NCBI GenBank assembly: GCA_900546245.1
Contig: URBY01000026.1
Coordinates: forward strand, 1 to 15,853
Direction of reading: 5' to 3'
Source: an uncultured Mycoplasmatota bacterium
GTDB taxonomy: Bacteria > Bacillota_I > Bacilli_A > RF39 > UBA660
Length of the DNA: 15,853 nt
The notes under the pieces were generated by a model. That model was not told where the DNA came from. It did no database searches and was given only the letters and a program-made list of their open reading frames with translations. Below are positions 1 to 7,202 of this stretch, one piece after another. Each line of letters opens with the position of its first letter. Position 1 is the stretch's first letter. The translations under genes and the position numbers were made by a program.

Positions 1-22
1 CATTATCCTTTACTGCACGAAC

Positions 23-52
23 AATATAACATTATAGATATAATTTTGTCAA
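23..52 (-). promoter_or_regulatory. Promoter reading out of the left edge
   Basis: On the minus strand a perfect -35 TTGACA (47-52) is followed after 18 bp by TATATT (23-28), which carries the extended -10 dinucleotide TG one base upstream. This should drive a minus-strand gene whose body lies to the left of the window. The transcript itself is inferred. Confidence 0.6.
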
Positions 53-84
53 TATAATTTTATTAATTTAATGTAATATTATAT

Positions 85-120
85 AAAAAAACAATACTGG
101 TATATAAGTATTGTTTTTTT
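85..120. terminator. Bidirectional intrinsic terminator
   Basis: An 8-bp stem (91-98 with 107-114, ACAATACT/AGTATTGT) is flanked by an A run at 85-90 and a T run at 115-120, so it works on either strand. Its left arm and poly-A (poly-T on the minus strand) lie just after the stop codon of the minus-strand gene at 119, which it most likely terminates. Confidence 0.75.
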
Positions 121-793
121 ATATTTTCATATTTAAAGTATAAGGTTTATCATCATAAGAATTCTTTTCTTCATTATCATCAATAGAAGAGTCAAAACCT
201 AGTTCTTTTTCTCTAAGAATAATTTCAAGTAATGATTTTAATTCTTTTAAATTTAAATTTTCAATACTACTTATATTAATTGCATTATTTTCATCTCTAG
301 CTGACTGTATTATTTCTGTTACTTCTTTATCTACATTATTTAAAATATTTTTATTTTCTACAATGCTTTTATTAATTTCTTCTTCATTATTTATTAATAG
401 TTTATTTTTTTCTATGTCTTTTAATGCTCTTTTAATTTTTATAATATTACATGTATAAGCTTCAAGAGTAAAAGCACTGATAATAGAAATTATATATGAT
501 ATCATTCCACCATCTAAATATACTATTGATAAAATGTTTAAACCAAGTATAACAATATTAGCTATTAAACCTTTTATATATTTTTTAACATTTTCTTTTT
601 GTTCATCTTCAAATTTACCTGAGTTTAGAACTTGAAGTTTCATTTTTTTTATTATTTTCTTTTCATTATGACTAGTATAGGGAATAGTATAAGTTTTATT
701 ATCTGCATATCTAATTTTAATTTGATCATTTTCAATCATATAATTTAAGATAAAGTCTCTTTTGTCATATTTATTTAATGAATAATCTTTCAT
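119..793 (-). CDS. Hypothetical membrane protein with two helices and a C-terminal coiled coil
   Basis: A 224-residue protein that I do not recognise. The N-terminal part (about 1-70) is hydrophilic and rich in Lys, Asn and Tyr. Two adjacent hydrophobic segments at about 75-93 and 97-115 form a helical hairpin with a short D-G-G turn. The remainder is charged and probably coiled coil (about 117-160), ending in an acidic tail. Both termini are therefore likely on the same, probably cytoplasmic, side. The ATG is preceded by TTAGGAGGG at good spacing. The gene has its own promoter (TTGACA, 17 bp, TATACT) and ends at the terminator 85-120, so it is a single-gene transcript, divergent from the transporter-like gene. 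There is no signal peptide and no catalytic motif, so no function can be assigned. Confidence 0.75.
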   Translation of the reverse strand: MKDYSLNKYDKRDFILNYMIENDQIKIRYADNKTYTIPYTSHNEKKIIKKMKLQVLNSGKFEDEQKENVKKYIKGLIANIVILGLNILSIVYLDGGMISYIISIISAFTLEAYTCNIIKIKRALKDIEKNKLLINNEEEINKSIVENKNILNNVDKEVTEIIQSARDENNAINISSIENLNLKELKSLLEIILREKELGFDSSIDDNEEKNSYDDKPYTLNMKI

Positions 794-857
794 ATTAACC
801 CTCCTAAACTGATTATATCATATTATTTATTATTTAAATATGTTATTTTTACAAACT

Positions 858-886
858 AGTATATTATAATAAAATAGAGATGTCAA
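858..886 (-). promoter_or_regulatory. Promoter of the minus-strand membrane protein gene
   Basis: Read on the minus strand, a perfect TTGACA (881-886) is separated by 17 bp from TATACT (858-863), one mismatch from consensus. Transcription would begin near 850 and give a leader of about 55-60 nt before the ATG at 793. A second TATAAT-like box lies closer to the gene at 812-817 but has no good -35. Confidence 0.75.
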
Positions 887-916
887 TAAGATAAGCATTT
901 AAGTCATTTGAAATTA

Positions 917-925
917 TGTTATAAT
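917..925 (+). promoter_or_regulatory. Extended -10 promoter of the flippase-like gene
   Basis: TGTTATAAT combines the TG extension with a perfect TATAAT at 920-925. No clear -35 is seen at the expected distance, as is common for extended -10 promoters. It lies 37 bp upstream of the ATG at 963, with AGGAG at 947-951. It is back to back with the minus-strand promoter at 858-886. Confidence 0.65.
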
Positions 926-962
926 ATAAAATATAAATTAGTATTTAGGAGTAGATTAACTT

Positions 963-2156
963 ATGAAAAGATTATTAAGAATTAGTTTTGATTTATCACT
1001 ATTATCATTTATACCAATTATATTATGGTTTTTACTTGGAATAATAGTAGATAAAAATTTAATAAATATATTTACGCTTACATATCCACTTCAGTTTATT
1101 TATTATATATTTAGGTCGGTATTTTCTACAGGAACAAATATAAGTAAAGAAAAAGATAAAAATAAAGATGCAGTTATGTCAGGACTTGTTATTGGAAGTA
1201 TTGTATCTTTAATAACATTTTTATTGATATTACTAAATATAGATGGATATATTAATTTTATGAATATGGATGTAAATATATATAAAACATTTGCAATATA
1301 TTCTGTAATAGAGATATTTATTAGTTTGGAATTTTCATTCATTTTAAATAAACTATATTATGAGGGTCAAAATAAACTTGCTAATAAATATTCAATTATA
1401 TTTAACTTGTTAAATTTTGTATTATTAGTAGGAACATCTTTAATTACAAAAAATCAAAGTATTATAGTAACAACAACATTAATTCCTCTTTTCTTAATTA
1501 CTTTGTATATAATTATTAAAAATAGTGATAGATTTAAGTTGAAATTAAATATATTTAAATGTATAAAATATGATTCTGTAGAACTTTTTAATAACATTGG
1601 TTTTTTATTAATATTTTTATTTGGATTAAGTAATGCAATAAACTTCGGAGAAAAATATACATTAGCGCTTACATTTGTGGCTCTTATAACAGATACGCAG
1701 TGGGACACAGCAGATGCAATAGTAACAAATGCAACAATTGATATAAGCAAGAATAACTTTAATTATAAAGAACATAAGCACAATGCATATAAATTATTAG
1801 GTATATTATTTTTAACAAGTTTTATAATGTTTATTTTATTATATAGATTTTACGATTTAGATTTTAAAATAACAATGATATATTTTACTTTTGAAATAGT
1901 TAATTTTCTTATATATCCTATATATAGAATAAAGACATGTTATTTACAATTAGAATGGTCTTCATTTAAAACAACAGGAAACAAAATATTTTCACTATTT
2001 CTTAGAATGCTTTTATCATTAACAAAAACTCCTTTTTGTACTGGCATAGGGCAAGTTTGTTCATCAATATATCAATTTATTACTGTAAGTATATTTTTTA
2101 AATTCAATTTTAAAGTAGATAAAAAAGGAAATGTTATAAGAAAGAAGATGGAATAG
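963..2156 (+). CDS. Polytopic membrane protein, MATE/flippase-like
   Basis: A 397-residue integral membrane protein with about ten hydrophobic segments (around 10-29, 38-55, 72-93, 107-128, 143-161, 165-186, 209-228, 232-246, 277-296, 303-322), a Lys/Asp-rich loop near 60-70 and a basic C-terminal tail. Size, helix spacing and the start (basic MKRLLRIS followed by a long helix) resemble the MOP superfamily (MATE efflux pumps and polysaccharide or lipid flippases), although it is shorter than a typical 440-460-residue MATE protein. The polar T-D-T-Q-W-D stretch around 243-248 sits within or beside a membrane segment and could be a functional site. I see no decisive signature, so substrate and direction are unknown. 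It is transcribed alone, from its own promoter to a terminator that overlaps its stop codon. Confidence 0.7.
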   Translation: MKRLLRISFDLSLLSFIPIILWFLLGIIVDKNLINIFTLTYPLQFIYYIFRSVFSTGTNISKEKDKNKDAVMSGLVIGSIVSLITFLLILLNIDGYINFMNMDVNIYKTFAIYSVIEIFISLEFSFILNKLYYEGQNKLANKYSIIFNLLNFVLLVGTSLITKNQSIIVTTTLIPLFLITLYIIIKNSDRFKLKLNIFKCIKYDSVELFNNIGFLLIFLFGLSNAINFGEKYTLALTFVALITDTQWDTADAIVTNATIDISKNNFNYKEHKHNAYKLLGILFLTSFIMFILLYRFYDLDFKITMIYFTFEIVNFLIYPIYRIKTCYLQLEWSSFKTTGNKIFSLFLRMLLSLTKTPFCTGIGQVCSSIYQFITVSIFFKFNFKVDKKGNVIRKKME

Positions 2157-2178
2157 TAGTCAATTATTCCTTTTTTTT
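2150..2178 (+). terminator. Intrinsic terminator overlapping the stop codon
   Basis: GGAATA (2150-2155) pairs with TATTCC (2165-2170) and is followed by eight T residues (2171-2178). The left arm includes the last codons and part of the TAG stop of the flippase-like gene, so transcription ends immediately after the gene. Confidence 0.75.
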
Positions 2179-2190
2179 ATACCTAAAAAA

Positions 2191-2199
2191 TGTTATAAT
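2191..2199 (+). promoter_or_regulatory. Extended -10 promoter of the nucleotide-processing operon
   Basis: TGTTATAAT is the same nonamer as at 917-925. It lies 13 bp beyond the preceding terminator's T run and 27 bp before the TTG start at 2227. The -35 region is T-rich and not recognisable. It is the only convincing promoter upstream of the run of genes ending at 8338. Confidence 0.65.
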
Positions 2200-2226
2200 T
2201 ATATTGAAAATAGTAGGAGTGATATT

Positions 2227-2817
2227 TTGAGAATAGGGATAGATATAGATAATACTTTAACTGAAGTACAAGAAAAATTAAATAAAGCTGCATATACCTA
2301 TGCAGTTAGTTTAGGTAAAAATCTTGATAGTTATGATAAGTTTATGCAAGATGAAAAAAATGATGGTACTGAATACGCAAAAAGGTTTCAGTTTAACTAT
2401 GAAGAATTAAAATATTTCTTAAAAGATATTCAAGAAAATATTACTAATAATGCAATTCCAAGAAAAAATGCAAAAGAGGTAATAGATAAATTAAAGAACG
2501 AGCGACACACAATATATATAATAACCGCAAGAGATTCAGAGTTTCATGATGATCCTTATATTTATAGTAAAAACTGGCTTGATAAAAATAAAATATATTA
2601 TGATAAATTAATTGTAAATGCTAGAGAAAAAGGTGAAGTTTGTAAAAGAGAAAATATAGATTTATATATTGATGATCAATTAGAAAATTGTTTAAATATT
2701 GTAAATACAGGAATACAAACAATTATGATAACAGATAAAAAATATGATTATGATAACATTACAATGCTTAAAAATTGGGATGATATTTATAATTTTATTA
2801 GTGAACTTGAAAAATAA
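2227..2817 (+). CDS. HAD-superfamily 5'-nucleotidase, NT5C/YqfW-like
   Basis: A 196-residue cytosolic HAD phosphatase. The signature D-x-D at D6 and D8 (GIDIDNTL) provides the nucleophile and acid/base, T100 in IYIITARD is motif II, lysines around 136-140 could serve motif III, and D149-D150 form the Mg-binding motif IV. Length and motif layout fit the short 5'-nucleotidase type C family (B. subtilis YqfW, mammalian 5'(3')-deoxyribonucleotidase), which dephosphorylates (deoxy)nucleoside monophosphates; the actual substrate is inferred. The start is TTG: AGGAG at 2215-2219 is correctly spaced from it and the first residues are those expected before the first Asp. It opens the operon and is a paralogue of the N-terminal half of the next gene, 15 bp downstream. 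Confidence 0.85.
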   Translation: MRIGIDIDNTLTEVQEKLNKAAYTYAVSLGKNLDSYDKFMQDEKNDGTEYAKRFQFNYEELKYFLKDIQENITNNAIPRKNAKEVIDKLKNERHTIYIITARDSEFHDDPYIYSKNWLDKNKIYYDKLIVNAREKGEVCKRENIDLYIDDQLENCLNIVNTGIQTIMITDKKYDYDNITMLKNWDDIYNFISELEK

Positions 2818-2832
2818 AAAAGGAGTATTGTA

Positions 2833-4251
2833 ATGCAAATAGGAGTAGATATAGATAATGTTCTTTCTAATTTTAATGAAGAATTATTAAGAGAGTATAT
2901 TATTCATGACAAAGAAATAAATGGCAATGGTATAGTAAATAAAGATGAATATATAACAAAAATGTTTAATTGGAAAGATGAAGAAAAGAAAAAGTTTTAT
3001 AAAGAAAATATAGAGAGAATAGCAGTTAATTTAAAGCCCATTAAAAATTGCACTAAATATATAAGAAAGTTAAAAGAAATAGGATGTGAAATTTATATAA
3101 TAACAGGAAGAGATAATGGTGATTATTCTGATCCATATAACATGACAGTTAATTGGTTAAAAAAATATAATATTTATTATGATAAATTAATTTTAGTAGA
3201 TGCTAAAAACAGTCATTCAAAAACAGAAGTTTGTTTAGAAAATAATATATCTATAATGATAGATGATTCAAAAAGAATGTGTCTAGATGCAAGTAATCAT
3301 GGTATAACAACTTTTATTATGGATACGCCATATAATAAGGATGTAGATGGACTTATAAGAGTACATACTTGGAAAGAAATATTTGAAAAAGTAAAAAAAT
3401 ATAATAGTAGAATAAATGTTATTTTAGATACAGATACATATAACGAAGCAGATGATCAGTTTGCACTCTCATATCTATTAAAATCACAAGATATGTTTAA
3501 TATTGAGGCAATTACAACTGCACCATATTCACATAAAAATTTTGATGTAACGGTTAAAGAAGGACAAGACTTAAGTTATAATGAAGTACTTAAAATCTGT
3601 AATTTGTTAAATTTTAATTTTGAAAATAAAGTATTTAAAGGATCAATAGATTATATACAAAATGGATATGATGATGAAAATGAGGCAGTTAATAAAATTA
3701 TTGAAATAGCACTTAAAAACGATATGACATATGTTCTTAGCATAGGAGCAATTACTAATATTGCACTCGCAATAAAAAAAGAACCTAAGATAATTAATAA
3801 AATAGAAATTATTTGGCTTGGAGGAAATGATCTTTCTTATAAAGATAATATGGAATATAACTTTAGACAAGATGTAGAAGCAGTAAAAATTGTTTTTAAT
3901 TCCAATGTTAAATTAACTGTTTTACCTTGTAAAAATGTAGTATCAACTTTAAAAATAGATATAAGCACGCTAAAGGATAATTTAATACAAAATGAACTTA
4001 ATAATTATTTAATAGAAAGATTTTGTAATGATGGATATCATCCATATAAAGAAGAGAGAGTTATTTGGGATATATCTGTTATTGCTTATATAATAAATAA
4101 AAAATGGTTTAAAACAAAAGAGATAAGCACTCCAGTTATAAATGATGATACATCTTATAAAATGACAAATGTAAAAAATAAAATAACATTTGTAACAAAG
4201 GTGAATAGAAATAAAATTTATAGTGATTTATTTGAAAAAATTAATAAGTGA
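2833..4251 (+). CDS. HAD nucleotidase fused to a nucleoside hydrolase
   Basis: A 472-residue two-domain protein. Residues 1-185 are a second NT5C-like HAD phosphatase (D6/D8; T91 in IYIITGRD; D144-D145), similar to the upstream gene in motifs and in the DPY...NWL...YYDKLI segment. Residues about 194-470 are a nucleoside hydrolase (IUNH fold). Its signature D199-T-D201 continues as NEADDQFAL (D207/D208) in place of the classical DTDPGxDDxxAL, followed by LSIGAITNIALAI (302-314), WLGGND (328-333), N343...D347-V-E-A, and WD at 412-413, where classical members have HD. This NExDDQ/WD form is a recognisable variant. The simple reading is sequential catalysis, nucleotide to nucleoside and then to base plus (deoxy)ribose. 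ATG 2833 has AGGAG at 2821-2825. Substrates, and activity of the variant site, are inferred. Confidence 0.85.
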   Translation: MQIGVDIDNVLSNFNEELLREYIIHDKEINGNGIVNKDEYITKMFNWKDEEKKKFYKENIERIAVNLKPIKNCTKYIRKLKEIGCEIYIITGRDNGDYSDPYNMTVNWLKKYNIYYDKLILVDAKNSHSKTEVCLENNISIMIDDSKRMCLDASNHGITTFIMDTPYNKDVDGLIRVHTWKEIFEKVKKYNSRINVILDTDTYNEADDQFALSYLLKSQDMFNIEAITTAPYSHKNFDVTVKEGQDLSYNEVLKICNLLNFNFENKVFKGSIDYIQNGYDDENEAVNKIIEIALKNDMTYVLSIGAITNIALAIKKEPKIINKIEIIWLGGNDLSYKDNMEYNFRQDVEAVKIVFNSNVKLTVLPCKNVVSTLKIDISTLKDNLIQNELNNYLIERFCNDGYHPYKEERVIWDISVIAYIINKKWFKTKEISTPVINDDTSYKMTNVKNKITFVTKVNRNKIYSDLFEKINK

Positions 4252-4258
4252 GGTATAT

Positions 4259-4729
4259 ATGAAAGTAAGATATTATGGTGATAAAATAGAAAAAAATAAT
4301 AAGGCTATATCATTATGTGGACCAACTCCTAGAAGTAATAAAATAATTAGTTGGAGAAAAGAAGCAATAGATATACTAAAAAATATTGGATATGATGGTA
4401 TTGTGTATATTCCTGAAGCTAAAGATAAAAATTTTGCTTTTAAAACAAAAGAAGAACAATTATTTTGGGAAAGAGAATGTTACATTAATTCAAATGTAAT
4501 AGTATTTTGGGTACCAAGAAAATTTCCATCAATGTTAGGTTTAACTACAAATGTAGAATTTGGTTACTGGCTAAAAAGCAAGAAATGTATATATGGTAGA
4601 CCAGATGATTCTTATAGAACTGATTATCTAGATTGGTTATATAACTTAGAATATAATAAGAAACCAGAAAATTCATTAGATGAATTATTAAGACAAGCAG
4701 TAAAAATGAGTGAGGAGGACAAAAAATGA
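4259..4729 (+). CDS. Nucleoside 2-deoxyribosyltransferase-like protein
   Basis: A 156-residue protein with the nucleoside 2-deoxyribosyltransferase (Rossmann-like) layout: SLCGPTPR at 18-25 forms the first strand and phosphate-like loop, IVFWVPR at 81-87 is a core strand, and GLTTNVEFGYW at 94-104 holds the expected nucleophile E100. The family exchanges bases between deoxynucleosides, and some members hydrolyse deoxynucleosides or their monophosphates. The length matches the short subgroup often annotated as 'nucleoside 2-deoxyribosyltransferase like'. A longer reading from GTG at 4223 would overlap the previous gene by 29 bp. I prefer ATG 4259 because AGG at 4251-4253 is well placed for it and the family N-terminus begins there. 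Its stop overlaps the next start (ATGA at 4726-4729), implying translational coupling. Confidence 0.8.
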   Translation: MKVRYYGDKIEKNNKAISLCGPTPRSNKIISWRKEAIDILKNIGYDGIVYIPEAKDKNFAFKTKEEQLFWERECYINSNVIVFWVPRKFPSMLGLTTNVEFGYWLKSKKCIYGRPDDSYRTDYLDWLYNLEYNKKPENSLDELLRQAVKMSEEDKK

Positions 4730-5292
4730 AAACTATACTAATACTAGGAATATGTAGAACTGGTAAAACTACATTTTCAAGAATGATTCAAAAAGAGTTT
4801 AGAAATTATCAGATTATAGAAGTTGATACTATTATATCTGCTTTACAAAGGACTGTAGTAAATGTTCCTATTGGATTTATTCATGATAATTTACAAGAAA
4901 ACAAATTACCTGAATTTTTAAATTTACTTATACAAAAAAATATTAATAAAAATGGTAAAGAATTAGGTTATATTGTCAATGCTGATTCTATTTTACCAGA
5001 AGATTTACATAAATACTTTGATTTAAAGAATATGCTTGTTTATTATTTTGTAACTGAAAAGTTGTCTCCTGAGCAGATTTTAGAAAACTGTAGAAAATTT
5101 GATTCAGATGAAGAATGGACAACTAGAAGAACAGATGAAGAATTATTAAAACATTTCAAATTTTATAAAAAAATAGAAAAGACAATTATAAATGATTGTA
5201 AAAAATATAATATTAAATGTATTGATACATCAGAAAATAGAGAAATAGTATTAAATAAATTGTTGGTTGATTTAAAAAATGAGTTAAATTAA
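4726..5292 (+). CDS. P-loop kinase-like protein
   Basis: A 188-residue P-loop NTPase with a Walker A motif GICRTGKT at 8-15 right after the first beta strand, the layout of small-molecule kinases (adenylate kinase or AAA_33-type) rather than GTPases. A hydrophobic strand ending in VD at 33-34 could be the Walker B-like element. An Arg-rich stretch around 124-136 (CRKFDSDEEWTTRRTDEE region) is plausible as the mobile lid. The C-terminus is helical and charged. GAGGAGG lies just upstream and the start overlaps the preceding stop by 4 bp. Given its neighbours, a nucleoside, nucleotide or sugar kinase is the natural guess, but the substrate cannot be read from the sequence. Confidence 0.7.
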   Translation: MKTILILGICRTGKTTFSRMIQKEFRNYQIIEVDTIISALQRTVVNVPIGFIHDNLQENKLPEFLNLLIQKNINKNGKELGYIVNADSILPEDLHKYFDLKNMLVYYFVTEKLSPEQILENCRKFDSDEEWTTRRTDEELLKHFKFYKKIEKTIINDCKKYNIKCIDTSENREIVLNKLLVDLKNELN

Positions 5293-5331
5293 CCAAAAAA
5301 TATATAGTAATTTATATTTGTAGTAAGCTAG

Positions 5332-5588
5332 GTGAATAAAAATCATATTTAGTATTTTGGCATAAGTATGGTTGTTAAAACAAGAAAAAAGTCTTTAATT
5401 ATTCAATCATTTAATTGTATATTTGAAGGTATATATGATATTTTAATAAAAGCATATACAGGTGCTATTTTAAGTTTAATAAATTTAATAAGAACATATT
5501 TATTTTTAAATTATACTTATGGTGATAGGTGATGCATTAATATTATTAACAAGTACATATGCGCTTTTAAAAGAAAGGAAAAATAATA
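5332..5588 (+). pseudogene. Remnant of a YgjV-type membrane protein gene
   Basis: Between the kinase and the first histidine phosphatase lies a decayed gene. Starting at GTG 5332 (which overlaps an AGGTG), one frame is interrupted by TAG at 5350-5352, then reads on as ISMVVKTRKKSLIIQSFN...YDILIKAYTGAILSLINLIR until a TGA at 5530-5532. This matches the N-terminal pattern of the YgjV family (a basic KxRKK, Gln-Ser, then GAYTGAxLxLIxxIR). From about 5528 the +1 frame reads GDALILLTSTYALLKERK, like the C-terminal end of the same family, so the middle and most of the second half are missing. The longest intact piece is 54 codons (5368-5532). Stop, frameshift and internal deletion together make it non-functional. 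Family assignment is from pattern recognition. Confidence 0.6.
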
Positions 5589-6113
5589 ATGAAGGTTTAT
5601 ATTGTAAGACATGGTGAAGTTTCCCATAATGCACTCAAAGTGTATAGTAATGAAAATGAGGATTTAAATGAAAATGGAATCATTCAGGCAAAAGAATTAA
5701 AAAGAACTATTGAAGATTTAGATTATGATATTATAATTTCTTCACCATTAATAAGAGCAAAACATACATCTATTATAATTAACGCTAAGAATAAGAATAT
5801 TTTAATAGATAATAGATTAGAAGAAAGAAATCCAGGTGATTTAAATGGTAAACCAATAAGTTATACAAACAGAGAAGAATATTGGAATTACTATACAAAA
5901 ATTAAATATGGAACAAGTGAAAATATTCAAGATTTCTTTAAAAGAGTATATGATTTTCTAGATGAACTAAAAACTAAAAATTATAAAAGTGTATTAATAG
6001 TAGCGCATTCTGGTGTATCAAAAGCATTTAGTGGATATTTTGAAGGAATAAAAGAAGGTAAATTTTTAAATAGGGGACTTAAAAATTGTGAAATTAAAAT
6101 ATATGAACTATAA
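5589..6113 (+). CDS. Histidine phosphatase family protein (copy 1)
   Basis: A 174-residue branch-1 histidine phosphatase (phosphoglycerate mutase-like fold). The RHG motif R7-H8-G9 supplies the phospho-accepting His; R56 in SSPLIRAKHT, E79 in LEERNPGDLNG and H140 in IVAHSG complete the catalytic pocket. At this size it resembles CobC/alpha-ribazole phosphatase and the small broad-specificity phosphatases, not true phosphoglycerate mutase. There is no cobalamin gene nearby, so nucleotide-related phosphate esters are the more natural guess from context. AAAGGA at 5574-5579 precedes ATG 5589. It shares a 30-bp identical block with copy 2 and a 20-bp block with copy 3, so the three are paralogues by local duplication. 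Confidence 0.85.
   Translation: MKVYIVRHGEVSHNALKVYSNENEDLNENGIIQAKELKRTIEDLDYDIIISSPLIRAKHTSIIINAKNKNILIDNRLEERNPGDLNGKPISYTNREEYWNYYTKIKYGTSENIQDFFKRVYDFLDELKTKNYKSVLIVAHSGVSKAFSGYFEGIKEGKFLNRGLKNCEIKIYEL
5664..5693 (+). repeat. 30-bp block identical to 6208-6237
   Basis: This stretch of histidine phosphatase copy 1 (coding LNENGIIQAK) is identical in all 30 bases to 6208-6237 in copy 2, including synonymous positions, whereas the surrounding sequence has diverged strongly. Recent gene conversion, or retention after duplication, would explain it. Confidence 0.85.
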
Positions 6114-6132
6114 AAAATAGAAGGAGCTATAT

Positions 6133-6657
6133 ATGAAATTATATGTAATAAGACATGGTGAAACTAATATGGGAAAAAAGGAACTTATTGCGACAGAAGA
6201 AGAACCATTAAATGAAAATGGAATCATTCAGGCAAAAAAAATAGGAGAAGATTTAAGAAAATTAGACATACACATAATATACTGTTCTCCAATAGAAAGA
6301 GCAAAACATACATTAGAATTATTTAATTTAGATAAAAATATTCCTGTTATAATAGATGAAAGAATAAAAGAAAGAAATATGGGAATATATGAAAATATTC
6401 CTTTTAAAAATTTAGATTGGGATATATTTTGGAATTATAATTCTGATTTAAAATATCCAGAATTAGAAACGATGAAAAGTGTTTATGAAAGGGTTAAAGA
6501 GTTTATAGATGAAATAAAATTACAAAATAAGAATGTTTTATTAGTAACCCATGGTGGAATATCAAGGGCTATATATTGGTATTTTAATGGAATACCTAAG
6601 AATGGAAATTCATCAAACATTAATGAAAACTGTAAAATATATGAATATGATTTTTAG
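6133..6657 (+). CDS. Histidine phosphatase family protein (copy 2)
   Basis: A 174-residue histidine phosphatase with R7-H8-G9, R56 (SPIERAKHT), E80 (IKERNMGIYEN) and H140 (LVTHGG), so the catalytic set is complete. AAGGAG at 6121-6126 lies ideally before ATG 6133, 19 bp after copy 1. Its protein differs from copies 1 and 3 over most of the middle and C-terminal substrate-facing region, where it lacks the GLKNCEIK ending and has a Gly/Asn/Ser-rich stretch near 155-165. A divergent substrate is therefore plausible. The 30-bp identity with copy 1 marks it as a tandem duplicate. Confidence 0.85.
   Translation: MKLYVIRHGETNMGKKELIATEEEPLNENGIIQAKKIGEDLRKLDIHIIYCSPIERAKHTLELFNLDKNIPVIIDERIKERNMGIYENIPFKNLDWDIFWNYNSDLKYPELETMKSVYERVKEFIDEIKLQNKNVLLVTHGGISRAIYWYFNGIPKNGNSSNINENCKIYEYDF
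6208..6237 (+). repeat. 30-bp block identical to 5664-5693
   Basis: Partner of the block in histidine phosphatase copy 1. It is a direct repeat with 544 bp between starts. Confidence 0.85.
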
Positions 6658-6743
6658 AAGATGAAAAAATGAGAAATATTGTTAAAAACTGATTAAAACA
6701 AAATAACATATATTATGATTGAAGATAGAAAGCAAGTGATTTT

Positions 6744-7172
6744 ATGAAAAATAATATTAAATTAGAAAAAGAAAAAAACGAATATTTTATAGAATGGATA
6801 TATAAAATATGGCATCATCATGATACTATAGATGATTTATATAACTGTAATTATGATGTAAAAATAAAATTCGGTGAAAATGAATTTTATTATAAAATAT
6901 TAAAAGATGATATTATGGTTGGTTTTGTTGGGTTGGACTTAAGAGATGATGAAGTGTTAAATCAACACACTTTATATATAAATAGACTTTACATAGATGA
7001 AGAATATAGAAATATAGGCATTGGTGAAGAAGTAATTAAAAAAATAATTGATATTGCTAAAGATATGAATAGAGATATAGAACTTGAAGTATTTGGTAAT
7101 AATCCTGCGATTCATTTATATGAAAAAATGGGATTTAAAGTACATTATAGAGATATGATATTAAAGATATAA
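6744..7172 (+). CDS. GNAT-family N-acetyltransferase
   Basis: A 142-residue GNAT protein. The acetyl-CoA-binding motif A reads LYIDEEYRNIGIGEEVIKK with the R/Q-x-x-G-x-G element at R89-N-I-G92-I-G94. Motif B NPAIHLYEKMGF (120-131) carries the conserved Tyr (Y126) that usually acts as general acid. The His-rich WHHHD near 23-27 in the N-terminal region may contribute to acceptor binding. Members of this family acetylate small amines, antibiotics, or protein N-termini and lysines; no acceptor can be deduced. The upstream spacer of 86 bp contains no clear promoter, and the ribosome binding site is weak (GAAAG at 6728-6732), so expression may be low or coupled to the operon. It is inserted between histidine phosphatase copies 2 and 3. 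Confidence 0.8.
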   Translation: MKNNIKLEKEKNEYFIEWIYKIWHHHDTIDDLYNCNYDVKIKFGENEFYYKILKDDIMVGFVGLDLRDDEVLNQHTLYINRLYIDEEYRNIGIGEEVIKKIIDIAKDMNRDIELEVFGNNPAIHLYEKMGFKVHYRDMILKI

Positions 7173-7202
7173 AAGATAAAAAATCGTGAAAGAGGTGCAA
7201 AA

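Noticed and set aside
1103..1750. Minus-strand open frames inside the flippase-like gene
   Set aside because: They are antisense to a clear membrane protein, and no ribosome binding site or family pattern was found.
4223..4258. Upstream GTG start for the deoxyribosyltransferase-like gene
   Set aside because: It overlaps the preceding gene by 29 bp, adds residues unlike the family, and has no ribosome binding site; ATG 4259 has one.
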